DNA of 64,000 bases from Rhodospirillales bacterium (GCA_022823235.1 JAJDXO010000011.1:100434-164433), one strand, 5' to 3'; positions 53,004 through 61,846 are shown, counted from the stretch's first letter. Notes: generated by a model from the letters alone, not told the origin. Made by a program: numbers and translations.

Positions 53004-54038
53004 TCAGCCGGTCCGGTCCCGCATCATCTCCAACGCGAGTTGAAGATTGGCCGGATCCGGCTTCAGTTCCCCTGCGTGGATTTTGGCGGTGATCTCGGTT
53101 ACCGCAGCATTGGCGGGGGCCGCCGCGCCGTTAGCCGCGCTTTCCTCCGCAACCAGTCCGTTGATCAGGTCGACCTCGCTGTAGCGGCCCTTCAGATGGT
53201 CCTGGAGGACGCAGTCCCGCGCGGCCGGACCGATATCGGCGCCGAGCTTGTCGTAGAGCGTTTCCAGGAGTTGATTGGTCTCCCGGATATCGTCCTTTGT
53301 AAGGCCGAAGATCGGTTGGATGGCGTAGCCCCGGCGTTGGCCGGCGTTCAGGGCCTCCGTTCCGGCCTTGAGGACGAACTCCCGAAGTCCGGGCAGCTTG
53401 TTCGCTTGGTGCATGGTCAATCCGAGCATCGCCAGCGGGCCCAGGCACATGGTGTTGACCACCAGCTTCATCCATTTGGATGGCAGGATTTCGCCGGTCA
53501 CCGAAACCTGGCCGACATGGCTCAGGATTTCCCGAACCTCGTCGATCCTCCCCGCCATCTCAGGATCGAGCGCGCCGATGCCGAACCATGTCTTGGCGGG
53601 CGGTGTATTCCGCTGAACCAGACCGGGGGTAAATATTTCCGACGATAGCTCGACCACACAGCCGAGCGTCCGCTCCGGGCCGGCCACGTCTTCGATGATT
53701 TCGGCGGTCATGGCGTTCTGGATGCCGATCATCAACCCGTCTTCGGCGAGATAGGGCTCCATCAGTTGGGCCATCCACCGTGTGTCGTACGCCTTGGGCA
53801 TCACGAGGACGAGGTCGAAGGTCCTGTTCAAACCGGCCACATCGCAAAGATGGTGCGCATCGACCTCGACGCGCTTCTGTTCCTCGGGCATCTTGATGGT
53901 CAGACCGTTGGTCCGCATGGCTTCCACGTGGGCGGGCCACTGGTCGATCATGGTGACGTCCAAACCGGCTTGGGTCAGGTCGGCGCCGGCGCAACTGCCG
54001 TTGGCGCCGGTACCGATGATGGCGATGGAAGGCTTCAC
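53004..54038 (-). CDS. ketopantoate reductase family (PanE/ApbA-like)
   Basis: A 344-residue NADP-dependent dehydrogenase, GTG start. The Rossmann motif IIGTGANGSCAGADLTQAG is at residues 7-25; FDLVLVMPKAYDT replaces the typical VKAYQ strand; the catalytic Lys lies in LPSKWMKLVVN, followed by the C-terminal helical domain. Ketopantoate reductase would make pantoate for panC, but this enzyme stands alone, and the family includes reductases for other 2-oxo acids. The upstream (54039-54190) region is shared divergently with the helicase gene. Confidence 0.8.
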   Translation of the reverse strand: MKPSIAIIGTGANGSCAGADLTQAGLDVTMIDQWPAHVEAMRTNGLTIKMPEEQKRVEVDAHHLCDVAGLNRTFDLVLVMPKAYDTRWMAQLMEPYLAEDGLMIGIQNAMTAEIIEDVAGPERTLGCVVELSSEIFTPGLVQRNTPPAKTWFGIGALDPEMAGRIDEVREILSHVGQVSVTGEILPSKWMKLVVNTMCLGPLAMLGLTMHQANKLPGLREFVLKAGTEALNAGQRRGYAIQPIFGLTKDDIRETNQLLETLYDKLGADIGPAARDCVLQDHLKGRYSEVDLINGLVAEESAANGAAAPANAAVTEITAKIHAGELKPDPANLQLALEMMRDRTG

Positions 54039-54190
54039 GCAGCACTACTCCGTTTGCGGTGTCCCAGCCCTTATCATGCGCGTCGGAATACGACACGCAA
54101 GGACCATGACGATCCAAAATTCGCGCGAGGCAGCGAAAATTTACGAATTCCTGACTTGCACCGCCGCCGGATTTTACTAACTCTCACCCC

Positions 54191-56701
54191 ATGCAGCTTG
54201 CGACCGACCGCGAGCGGGTGGTTGCGGTCCTGGGACCGACAAACACCGGCAAGACCTACTTGGCATTTGAGCGGATGCTCGGCCACGGCAGTGGCGTTAT
54301 GGGTTTCCCGCTTCGTCTGCTGGCACGGGAGAATTATGACCGGGCGGTTGCCGCCAAGGGTTCCCGCGAGGTCGCGCTGATTACGGGCGAAGAGAAAATC
54401 GTCCCCCCATACGCAAGGTATTTCTTCTGCACCGTGGAAAGCATGCCGATGGAGCGCGAGACGGCTTTCGTCGGGATTGATGAGGTGCAGCTGGCGGCCG
54501 ATCCGGATCGCGGCCATATCTTTACCGACCGTATCCTTCGGGCGCGCGGCACCGAAGAAACCATGTTCATGGGCTCGGAGTCGATCAAACCGCGGCTCAA
54601 CCAACTGGTGCCGAATATCGAGTTCATTTCGCGCCCGAGGTTCTCCAGGCTGAGCTATGCGGGCCACAAGAAGATCGTCCGGCTTCCCGCTCGCTCGGCG
54701 GTCGTCGGGTTCAGCGCCGCCGACGTCTATGCGATCGCCGAACTGATCCGCCGCCAGCGCGGCGGCGCCGCAATCGTCATGGGCGCGCTCAGTCCGCGAA
54801 CCCGCAATGCCCAGGTGGCCCTATTCCAAAATGGCGACGTGGACTATCTCGTGGCGACCGACGCCATCGGCATGGGCCTCAATATGGACATCGATCACGT
54901 CGCTTTTGCGGCGTTGGGCAAGTTCGACGGCCATCACTCCCGCGGTTTGAGGCCGGAGGAACTGGCCCAAATCGCCGGCCGCGCCGGCCGGCACATGAGT
55001 GACGGCACCTTCGGGACCACGGGTGATGCCGGGGAAATCGAGCCGGAGATTATTCAGCGGATCGAATCCCATGAATTTGACCGGCTGAGACAGATTTGCT
55101 GGCGAAACCCGATTCTGGATTTCAGCACCCTCGCGTCGCTGGGAGAGAGTTTGCAACGGGCCCCTGATCTGCCCGGCCTGGTCCGGGTCCGCGAAGCGCA
55201 GGACGAACGCGCCCTTGCCGATCTGGCTCAAAACCCCGCCATCGCCGATCGGGCCACCGCCGAAAGTGATGTGCGGCTGCTTTGGGATGTGTGCCGGATT
55301 CCGGATTTCCAGAAGCTGATCAGTGACACGCATGTGAGGCTATTGGGTCAGGTCTATGCCCATCTCATGGATGGCAATGGCCAGTTGCCCAACGACTGGG
55401 TGGCCGGTCATGTCAGCGGCATCGACAGACCGGATGGCGATATCGAGACCCTGCTCGGCCGTATCAGCCGGGTGCGCATCTGGACCTACATTTCCCACCG
55501 GGCCGATTGGCTGAATGACCCGGAGACCTGGCAGGGCCGAACGCGGGAAATCGAGGACAAGCTCTCGGACGCCCTGCACGACCGCCTCACTCAACGGTTC
55601 GTCGATCAGCGGACAGCAATGCTGATGAAACGGCTGCAGGACCGGGAAGATTTGACCGCCCTGGTCGACGGGTCCGGAGACGTTCTGGTCGAAGGGCATT
55701 ATGTCGGGCGCATGGACGGCTTTCGCTTTACCCCTGACCGCACCGGCGGCGACCTGACCGGCCGGGCGGTAACCAATGCGGCCATGAAGGCCCTCGACGC
55801 CGAGATCAATCGTCGGATCCTCCGGCTCGAAAAGGCGGCCGCCGGCGATCTGGTCCTCGACGATCAGGGACTCATCGAGTGGGAGGGACAGGCCCTCGCC
55901 CGCCTGCTGCCCGGCCGTTCGCCCCTTCAGCCGAAGCTTGGAATTCTTGGGAGCGAGCTACTGGACGGAACCGCGCGCGGCCGGGTCGAACGGGTTCTCG
56001 ATGCGTGGCTGCGAAATCGGATCGCAACCGATTTGGAGCCCTTGGTGCGGGCGACGAGGAGCACCCACCGGGGTCCGGTCCGCGGTTTGATTTTTCGCCT
56101 GGAAGAGGGGCTCGGCAATATCCGGCGGGAAGAGGTCGCGGAAGAACTGGCCAAGCTGCCCCAGGAGGATCGTGCGGCGCTGCGGCAATTCGGTGTCCGC
56201 ATCGGGCGGGAAAGCCTCTACCTGCCAAGACTGTTGAAACCGAAATCGGCGCGGCTTGCCGCCATCCTGTCCGCGGTGCACGGCAGGTTCAGCCCAATTC
56301 CGCCCATTCCGCCCGCGGGCCGCTCGTCGGTCAGGATATCGAAGGCGGACGATCCGCAAATCCTCGGCGCCGCAGGCTACCGCGTATTGGGACAGCTTGC
56401 CGTCCGCATTGATTTGCTCGAGCGCCTGTTGTCCCTGGTCTGGAAGAATCTCCCCGAAACGCCGGCCAAAGTGACGCCTGAGATGCTCAACCTGTTGGGT
56501 TGCGGCGAGGAGGATATGGACGGCGTGCTCACGGCAATCGGTCTTCGGCGCCGGCAGACGGTCGACGGTATTGCGTATTTCCCTCCCCGCCGCAGCGCGG
56601 CCGGCTCGAAGAAGCGGAAACCCAAATCCGGACCGTCGGCGGAAACGGTCAACGAGGAGTCGCCCTTCGCCAAACTTCGCGACATCGTGGACGCCCGATG
56701 A
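54191..56701 (+). CDS. SUV3-like superfamily 2 RNA helicase
   Basis: An 836-residue helicase. Walker A VLGPTNTGKTYLAFERML (GPTNTGKT at 15-22), motif II as DEVQ (VGIDEVQLAADPDRGH), a MGSESIKPRLNQLVP motif III region, and motif VI AQIAGRAGRHMSDGTFG. The order and the GRAGRH ending match the alphaproteobacterial relatives of mitochondrial Suv3, which unwinds RNA for degradation. A long C-terminal extension (about 330 onward) ends in a Lys-rich tail. The last codons overlap the S4 gene (ATGA), and the pair is conserved in many alphaproteobacteria. Confidence 0.9.
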   Translation: MQLATDRERVVAVLGPTNTGKTYLAFERMLGHGSGVMGFPLRLLARENYDRAVAAKGSREVALITGEEKIVPPYARYFFCTVESMPMERETAFVGIDEVQLAADPDRGHIFTDRILRARGTEETMFMGSESIKPRLNQLVPNIEFISRPRFSRLSYAGHKKIVRLPARSAVVGFSAADVYAIAELIRRQRGGAAIVMGALSPRTRNAQVALFQNGDVDYLVATDAIGMGLNMDIDHVAFAALGKFDGHHSRGLRPEELAQIAGRAGRHMSDGTFGTTGDAGEIEPEIIQRIESHEFDRLRQICWRNPILDFSTLASLGESLQRAPDLPGLVRVREAQDERALADLAQNPAIADRATAESDVRLLWDVCRIPDFQKLISDTHVRLLGQVYAHLMDGNGQLPNDWVAGHVSGIDRPDGDIETLLGRISRVRIWTYISHRADWLNDPETWQGRTREIEDKLSDALHDRLTQRFVDQRTAMLMKRLQDREDLTALVDGSGDVLVEGHYVGRMDGFRFTPDRTGGDLTGRAVTNAAMKALDAEINRRILRLEKAAAGDLVLDDQGLIEWEGQALARLLPGRSPLQPKLGILGSELLDGTARGRVERVLDAWLRNRIATDLEPLVRATRSTHRGPVRGLIFRLEEGLGNIRREEVAEELAKLPQEDRAALRQFGVRIGRESLYLPRLLKPKSARLAAILSAVHGRFSPIPPIPPAGRSSVRISKADDPQILGAAGYRVLGQLAVRIDLLERLLSLVWKNLPETPAKVTPEMLNLLGCGEEDMDGVLTAIGLRRRQTVDGIAYFPPRRSAAGSKKRKPKSGPSAETVNEESPFAKLRDIVDAR

Positions 56702-57081
56702 CCGACCGGACTTCGATCCGCATCGACAAGTGGTTGTGGCATGCGAGGTTCGTAAAGACCCGAAGTCTCGCGGCCAAACTGTGTCAAAGCGGCAAGCTGC
56801 GGCTCAACGGCGAGCATATCTCCAAGTCCCATCAGGCGCTCCGGCCCGGGGACGTGCTGACATTTCCGCTCGGCCCTCATATCCGGGTGGTTAAAATCGT
56901 CGCGCTCGGCGAGCGGCGCGGTCCGGCGGCCGAGGCGAAAACGCTCTACGAAGACCTGGCGCCGCCCGAGCGCCGTCGCCGGGCGTCCGAACCCCGGCCC
57001 GCCAAGCTATCCCGGGAACCGGGCAGCGGCCGTCCGACGAAGTCGGAACGCCGGGCAATCGATCGGCTGATGAACCGCTGA
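56698..57081 (+). CDS. S4-domain RNA-binding protein (HslR/Hsp15-like)
   Basis: A 127-residue protein. The S4 domain covers the first 65 residues (IRIDKWLWHARFVKTRSLAAKLCQSGKLRLNGEHISKSHQALRPGDVLTF), as in Hsp15, which binds stalled 50S-nascent-chain complexes. The C-terminal 50 residues are Arg/Pro-rich and basic. Translational coupling to the SUV3-like helicase suggests a shared RNA role. Confidence 0.9.
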   Translation: MTDRTSIRIDKWLWHARFVKTRSLAAKLCQSGKLRLNGEHISKSHQALRPGDVLTFPLGPHIRVVKIVALGERRGPAAEAKTLYEDLAPPERRRRASEPRPAKLSREPGSGRPTKSERRAIDRLMNR

Positions 57082-57113
57082 CGGAGATGTGACAAACTGC
57101 TCTAGGCAACGAC

Positions 57114-57587
57114 ATGATCAATAGATTTAAAGCGCTGTTTGCAACCGCCGACACCGGCGCGGCCGGCGAACTTGGCCGGGATGAGGAACTGCACCTCGCC
57201 GCGGCCGCCCTGCTGGTGGAATCCGCCTGCCTCGACGGTCATTTCGATGGGGATGAACGGTCCAGCATCGAACGGCTGCTCAAAGAGCGGTTCGAATTGG
57301 AAGAGGATGAAGTTTCCGAATTGGTGGCCGATGCCGAGGAAGCGGTTGCGGAGTCGGGCGAGCTTTACGGCTTCACCAAGGTGATCAAGGACCGCTACTC
57401 CAACGAAGAGCGGGTGGAAATGATCGAAATGTTGTGGGAAGTGGCCTTTGCGGACGGCCGGCTCGATCATTTCGAGTCCAATCTCATTCGGCGGGTCGGC
57501 GGACTGATATTCGTGTCCGATCGGGATCGGGGCGACGCCAGGAAGCGGGTCATGGCGAGGCTTGGCATCACCCGAGACGCAGTGTAA
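57114..57587 (+). CDS. TerB-family protein
   Basis: A 157-residue acidic, all-helical protein of the TerB/DjlA N-terminal fold. Two internal repeats show the [24 protein letters not shown] and [22 protein letters not shown] pattern with D.H/D..E acidic metal-site residues. Such proteins were named after tellurite resistance but are common in housekeeping settings in alphaproteobacteria; a metal-linked membrane-stress role has been proposed for the family. No other ter genes are here. Confidence 0.85.
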   Translation: MINRFKALFATADTGAAGELGRDEELHLAAAALLVESACLDGHFDGDERSSIERLLKERFELEEDEVSELVADAEEAVAESGELYGFTKVIKDRYSNEERVEMIEMLWEVAFADGRLDHFESNLIRRVGGLIFVSDRDRGDARKRVMARLGITRDAV

Positions 57588-57639
57588 GAAAGAACCGGTC
57601 GCCGAGGGGTGTGGCGGCTCAAGTATCACGGAGATTGGA

Positions 57640-57975
57640 ATGACATACGTCGTCACTGAAAACTGCATCAAGTGCAAGTACATGGACTGCGTCGAGGTTT
57701 GCCCGGTGGATTGCTTCTACGAGGGCGAGAACATGTTGGTGATCAATCCCGACGAGTGCATTGATTGCGGCGTGTGCGAACCGGAGTGCCCGGCGGAGGC
57801 AATCGTCCCGGATACCGAGGACGGCCTCGATAGCTGGCTGGAAATAAATACGAAATTCTCGGCATCGTGGCCCAATATCACCGTGAAGGGTGAATCGCCG
57901 GCCGATGCGGATGAATGGAAAGACAAGTCTGACAAGCTGTCTCAACTCAGCGAGGCGCCAGGCCCAGGGTCCTAA
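57640..57975 (+). CDS. fdxA: ferredoxin FdxA (7Fe type)
   Basis: A 111-residue low-potential ferredoxin. The ATG at 57640 gives [29 protein letters not shown]. Cysteine spacing [14 protein letters not shown] and [12 protein letters not shown] fits one 3Fe-4S and one 4Fe-4S cluster. The remaining 50 residues form the C-terminal tail typical of proteobacterial FdxA. It sits upstream of carD, an order common in alphaproteobacteria. Confidence 0.95.
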   Translation: MTYVVTENCIKCKYMDCVEVCPVDCFYEGENMLVINPDECIDCGVCEPECPAEAIVPDTEDGLDSWLEINTKFSASWPNITVKGESPADADEWKDKSDKLSQLSEAPGPGS

Positions 57976-58290
57976 GAACCTCTCCGCCCTTTAACGGTCT
58001 GATTTCAGACTGGTATCCGCCTTATTCAGGTAACCGTTCCGGAAACGGGGTGAACACCTGACAGACCTGTGTTTTTGTGCTATATGATGTCGATGCCGGG
58101 CCGCGCGCTCGGCATTGGCATTTGGGGTGGCGGTCAATACATCGAGCGTCCGCAAACGAGTACCCATGACGCGGCATTGGGTTCCACCGCGTCACTATGG
58201 AAATTTGACGGTTGAAACACGGTAACGGCCGGTTGGGTCCGACTTTGACCCGATTCCGGTGGTTCGGGCACCAAGAACCGAGAAGGTAGC
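57976..58290. other. 315-base intergenic region with carD promoter
   Basis: No gene-sized open frame with protein-like composition. It contains a good sigma-70 promoter (58058-58086, listed separately) and a long leader of about 200 bases before carD, for which I could not propose a structure with confidence. The fdxA 3' side shows no clear intrinsic terminator. Confidence 0.5.
58058..58086 (+). promoter_or_regulatory. sigma-70 promoter for carD
   Basis: CTGACA (58058-58063), 17-base spacer, TATATG (58081-58086; TATGAT two bases later would be an alternative). The resulting leader to the carD ATG is about 200 bases. Confidence 0.5.
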
Positions 58291-59028
58291 ATGGCAACCA
58301 AGACGACCAAATCGACGGCCAAGACAAAGAAGACGGCGAAAGCCCCGGCGAAGCCGGCCAAGAAGACAAAGCCGGCGGCAAAGGCACCAAAAGCCGCGAA
58401 ACCGGCAACCAAGGCAGCGGCCAAAACCACGGCAAAGGCGGTGGCGAAACCGAAGGCGGCAGCGAAACCGGCGCCCGCCAAGACCGCCAAGCCTGCGCCC
58501 AAGAACAAGTCTGCGTCCAAGAAGAAGGCGGCGGAGCCGAAGTTGGTGTTCAAGGCCGGCGACTACGTGGTTTACCCGACCCATGGGGTCGGGTTGGTTT
58601 CCGGAATCGAAAAGGAGACCATCGCCGGGCACGACCTCCGGCTGGTGGTGGTCACGTTCGACAATGATCGCATGACCCTTCGGGTGCCAACCGACAAAAT
58701 GGAGGTATCGGGTCTCCGCAAGTTGAGCAGCCGCAAAGTGATGGACAATGCGGTGACGACGCTCAAGGGGCGGGCGCGGATCAAACGCACCATGTGGAGC
58801 CGCCGGGCCCAGGAATATGAGGCCAAAATCAACTCCGGCGATCCCGTATCCATCGCCGAGGTGGTGCGCGACCTCCACCGCAACGTCGGCCAGCCCGATC
58901 AGTCGTTCAGCGAGCGGCAGATTTATGAAGCAGCCTTGGAACGGCTCGCCGGCGAGTTCGCGGCCGTCGAGAGCATCGAGAAGGAAGAAGCGACCGAGAA
59001 GCTGGAGCAGGTCTTGAACGCCGCTTAG
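58291..59028 (+). CDS. carD: CarD family transcriptional regulator with histone-H1-like N-terminal tail
   Basis: A 245-residue protein. The conserved RNA-polymerase-binding CarD domain begins at about residue 86: FKAGDYVVYPTHGVGLVSGIEKETIAG, followed by the Tudor-like beta core and the C-terminal helical domain (RRAQEYEAKINSGDPVSIAEVVRDL, QSFSERQIYEAALERL). CarD stabilises open promoter complexes. The first 83 residues are almost entirely Lys, Ala and Pro in AKK/AAKP repeats, like histone H1 or AlgP tails, and add about half again to the usual 165-170 residue length. The tail could bind DNA non-specifically. A strong terminator follows the gene. Confidence 0.93.
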   Translation: MATKTTKSTAKTKKTAKAPAKPAKKTKPAAKAPKAAKPATKAAAKTTAKAVAKPKAAAKPAPAKTAKPAPKNKSASKKKAAEPKLVFKAGDYVVYPTHGVGLVSGIEKETIAGHDLRLVVVTFDNDRMTLRVPTDKMEVSGLRKLSSRKVMDNAVTTLKGRARIKRTMWSRRAQEYEAKINSGDPVSIAEVVRDLHRNVGQPDQSFSERQIYEAALERLAGEFAAVESIEKEEATEKLEQVLNAA

Positions 59029-59034
59029 CGAATT

Positions 59035-59076
59035 TGGCGGGGCGTTAGCGAATTTTTAACGCCCCGCCATTTTATT
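59035..59076 (+). terminator. intrinsic terminator after carD
   Basis: Perfect 13-bp stem TGGCGGGGCGTTA (59035-59047) and TAACGCCCCGCCA (59057-59069) with a 9-base loop, followed by TTTTATT. It starts six bases after the carD stop and would separate carD from the downstream pseudo-phosphatase gene. Confidence 0.9.
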
Positions 59077-59118
59077 GGACGGAACGATCCCCATTGCCTG
59101 ACACGGACAGTTCCTTCC

Positions 59119-59919
59119 ATGGAAGTTGCGGAAAAATTCGCGGTTATTCGCGCATCAGGGCGCTACTGGACGGTTGGCGCCGTCCATAGCGAAGCCGGCC
59201 GGCTGTACGATCTCCATCACCGGATGGAGCAGCGGCTGAAGGACAATGACAAACTCATCTATCTTGGAAATTTTCTCGGCATCGGGGCCGCAGCCGTCGA
59301 AACGGTCGATGAAATGCTGCTGTTCCGCAGGCGCTTCCTCGCCCGGCCCCGGGCCCACATCAAGGATTATGTAATCCTACGGGGCGCGCAGGAGGAGATT
59401 TGGCAAAAACTGCTCCAGATTCAGCTGGCCCTCAGTCCCGGCGAGGTGTTGAACTGGATGATGGAACACGGCGCCGGACCGACGATGCTGTCCTACGGCG
59501 CCGATCCCGAAGACGCGCTTGCCGCTGTTCGGGAGGGCGTAACGGCGCTCAATCGCTGGGCCTCGTCGCTACGCGACCGGATCCGCGGCCTCAACGGCCA
59601 TGCCGCGCTCATCGCCAGTCTGCGGCGGGCAGCGTACAGCGACGACGGCGGCATGCTGTTCGTACATTCCGGCCTTGATCCGGCCCGGCCGATTACCAGC
59701 CAGGCCGATGATTTTTGGTGGAATAGCCAGGGTTTCGACGAAATTACCGCTCCCTACGGCACCTACCGTCGTATCGTACGCGGGCACGATCCCCGTGGCG
59801 GCGGCGTCCAAATCAACCCGTACACCGCGACCATTGACGGCGGCTGTGGTCACGGCGGAAATCTTGTCGCGGCGTGCTTCGACCCGTTGGGCGAGATGGT
59901 CGATCTAATCGAAGCCTAG
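59119..59919 (+). CDS. degenerate metallophosphatase-fold protein (probable pseudoenzyme)
   Basis: A 266-residue protein with the layout of PPP-type metallophosphoesterases, but the metal-binding motifs are changed. Where GDxHG is expected there is GAVHS (20-24); GDxxDRG reads GNFLGIG (50-56); GNH(E/Q) reads GAQE (89-92). Later His motifs remain: LFVHSGLDP (His183), GHDPRGGG (His223) and TIDGGCGHGG. So the first and second Asp, the DRG Asp and the GNH pair are lost while scaffold residues survive, implying a folded, selected protein without normal catalysis. It may bind nucleotides or act as a regulator. It follows the carD terminator and lies 15 bases before a MoCo-carrier-like gene. Confidence 0.7.
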   Translation: MEVAEKFAVIRASGRYWTVGAVHSEAGRLYDLHHRMEQRLKDNDKLIYLGNFLGIGAAAVETVDEMLLFRRRFLARPRAHIKDYVILRGAQEEIWQKLLQIQLALSPGEVLNWMMEHGAGPTMLSYGADPEDALAAVREGVTALNRWASSLRDRIRGLNGHAALIASLRRAAYSDDGGMLFVHSGLDPARPITSQADDFWWNSQGFDEITAPYGTYRRIVRGHDPRGGGVQINPYTATIDGGCGHGGNLVAACFDPLGEMVDLIEA

Positions 59920-59934
59920 AGCAGTTTCGGGCCG
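59917..59934 (+). repeat. partial copy of the dispersed TAGAGCAGTTTC repeat
   Basis: TAGAGCAGTTTCGGGCC matches the first 17 bases of copy B (20220 leftward) at 16 positions; the rest of the repeat is absent because the next gene begins at 59935. The leading TAG is the stop codon of the pseudo-phosphatase. Confidence 0.45.
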
Positions 59935-60390
59935 TTGCGCATTGTTTCCGGCGGGCAGACGGGAGTTGATCGGGCCGCTCTGGACGTAGCGCTTTTGCTC
60001 GACTTCGAGATTGGCGGCTGGTGTCCCCGCGGCCGGCGCGCGGAAGACGGGCCCATATCCCAAAACTATCCGTTGGCCGAAACCACGAGCGCCGCCTACA
60101 GCCAGCGCACCGAAGCCAATGTGCGCGATTCGGACGCCACCCTTATTCTGAGCCGCGGACGGCTGTCCGGTGGTACGGCCCTTACCCGTGACACCGCCCG
60201 GACGCACAAGAAGCCGCTTCTGGTGCTCGATCTTCGAACGGCAACGCCGGATGATGCCGTCATCTGGATTAAGCGGCAGGCAATTTCTGTCTTGAATGTG
60301 GCCGGACCCAGGGAAAGTGCCGCCCCGGGCATCTATGAGGAGGCATCCGGCTACCTGCGGCGGGTGCTCGGCTCGGTCGCTACTCGGTAA
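59935..60390 (+). CDS. putative molybdenum carrier protein (SLOG-like fold)
   Basis: A 151-residue protein beginning RIVSGGQTGVDRAALDVALLLDFEIGGWCPRGRRAEDG, the signature of the MoCo-carrier family, a Rossmannoid SLOG relative whose plant/algal member binds molybdenum cofactor. Further motifs: TEANVRDSDATLILSRGRLSGGTALTRDTA and the late LNVAGPRESAAPGI. The only start in the space after the upstream stop is a TTG at 59935. Its end overlaps the convergent M48 gene by 11 bases. No molybdoenzyme gene is nearby. Confidence 0.82.
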   Translation: MRIVSGGQTGVDRAALDVALLLDFEIGGWCPRGRRAEDGPISQNYPLAETTSAAYSQRTEANVRDSDATLILSRGRLSGGTALTRDTARTHKKPLLVLDLRTATPDDAVIWIKRQAISVLNVAGPRESAAPGIYEEASGYLRRVLGSVATR

Positions 60391-61846
60391 CCACCTTCAC
60401 CAGCTGGCCGGTCCGAAGGGGTTGGCCGGGTTCCAGACCATTCAGAGCCCGGAAACGCTCCTCCCGGAGGTCGGAGTAGGCCATCTGATCGGCGAACTTC
60501 TCCACCGTATCGCCGGCACCGACCGCACGAATACGAATGCGGAGCGGTTTCACGGACCCCGCTTCCCGACGGGTGATGGGTTTCATGCTGAATGTCGTTC
60601 GCCGCAACTCGGGATCGAGGCGGCTGGTCCGACCGACCGGCGTGATGAACATGAACCGGTAGATACGCTGAACGCTCTGCCGGATGGCAACGAGGCGAAG
60701 ATCCGCCGGGCCGTAGGATCGACGAATTCGGGTGACGCCGGTCGCCCCTTGCATGCCGTTGACGGTGATGCCATCGACGTCGGAAAGCCGCAGCCGATTC
60801 CCCCACACCGCTGTCAAGTACCGGGTCATCGGACCGGTGTAATTGCGCGCCATATCAAAACGGATAACCGAGTTTGCGTTGTCTCGCGCGATCACCGCAC
60901 GCCGGCCGTTGAACAGGGCAAATCCGGGCGGCACCCGGAACTTGAAGAGGAGTTCCGGGTGGATGAATTCCTGTCCGCGGACGAATCCTTCCTTGGGATC
61001 GTCGCCGAACAACAGCCCGTCGAGCGATGCCAGATAGTCGATCCGGCCGCGCTTGGTTCCGGTCGGGACGTTGCCTCTCGCCGCCGCGATGGCCGCCCGC
61101 ACGCGCTCGATCGGCCTCGGGTGGGTGGCGAAAATATCAGCCTCGTCCACCCGGTTCGGCGACTTACCCCTTATTTTCGCTTCCAGCGCGCCATGGGCCC
61201 GCATTCGGATAAGGAAGCTGGCCATGGCTTCATCGGCATACCCGGTACGGTTGAGGTATCGCACGCCCAGCGAATCCGCTTCGAATTCCTGCTGCCGGGA
61301 AAATCCACGCAGCGCCAGATTGGCTGCCGTCCCGTAGACCTGGTCTGCCGCACTTGACTCCAGAATGACGCCCAGCAGGGTTGCGCCGATCCCGGCCGCA
61401 AGCGTGCCGCCGAACCGCTCGGCTGAATGCCGGGCGGTGACATGGCCGATCTCGTGGGCGATGACGCCCGCCAACTCCGCTTCGTCGCCGGCGAGCGCCA
61501 TGAGGCCGCGGGTGACGTAGACATATCCGCCCGGGAGCGCGAATGCATTGACCTGGTCCGAATTCAGGATGGTGAACGTAAAGCCAAGGTCCGGCAGTTC
61601 GGATGTTTTGGCCAGATTCCGGCCGATCCGATTGACGTACGCGGCCAGCTCCTTGTCTTCGTAGACGCCGCCGAATTCCTCCAGAATCTTGGGATGCTCC
61701 CGCGCACCGATGTTCTTTTCATCAGCCAGGTTCATACCGCCGGTGAAGATTCGCTTGCCGGTCGCCGGCGCGGTGGCGCACGCCGCCAAGCCGCCCATCA
61801 GCAGGATGAGGCCCAGGATCTTGGCCGTCTTTCGCCCGAGAATCAT
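60380..61846 (-). CDS. M48-family metalloprotease, lipoprotein (BepA/YfgC-like)
   Basis: A 488-residue envelope protease. Residues 1-23 form a lipoprotein signal with Cys23 (GLAAC). The peptidase domain has VIAHEIGHVTARHSAERF (HEIGH at 131-135) and the third zinc ligand in QQEFEADSLGVRYL. Unlike BepA, which continues with TPR repeats, the C-terminal half here (about 290-488) is a beta-rich region ending in a LysM-like AGDTVEKFADQMAYS..LNGLEPGQPLRTGQLVKVV segment, a form common in alphaproteobacteria. Likely role: outer-membrane protein quality control. Its start overlaps the nuclease stop (ATGA). Confidence 0.88.
   Translation of the reverse strand: MILGRKTAKILGLILLMGGLAACATAPATGKRIFTGGMNLADEKNIGAREHPKILEEFGGVYEDKELAAYVNRIGRNLAKTSELPDLGFTFTILNSDQVNAFALPGGYVYVTRGLMALAGDEAELAGVIAHEIGHVTARHSAERFGGTLAAGIGATLLGVILESSAADQVYGTAANLALRGFSRQQEFEADSLGVRYLNRTGYADEAMASFLIRMRAHGALEAKIRGKSPNRVDEADIFATHPRPIERVRAAIAAARGNVPTGTKRGRIDYLASLDGLLFGDDPKEGFVRGQEFIHPELLFKFRVPPGFALFNGRRAVIARDNANSVIRFDMARNYTGPMTRYLTAVWGNRLRLSDVDGITVNGMQGATGVTRIRRSYGPADLRLVAIRQSVQRIYRFMFITPVGRTSRLDPELRRTTFSMKPITRREAGSVKPLRIRIRAVGAGDTVEKFADQMAYSDLREERFRALNGLEPGQPLRTGQLVKVVTE

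Noticed and set aside
57114..57587. Tellurite resistance function for the TerB protein
   Set aside because: No other ter genes are present; the fold is widespread in housekeeping contexts, so only the family name is kept.
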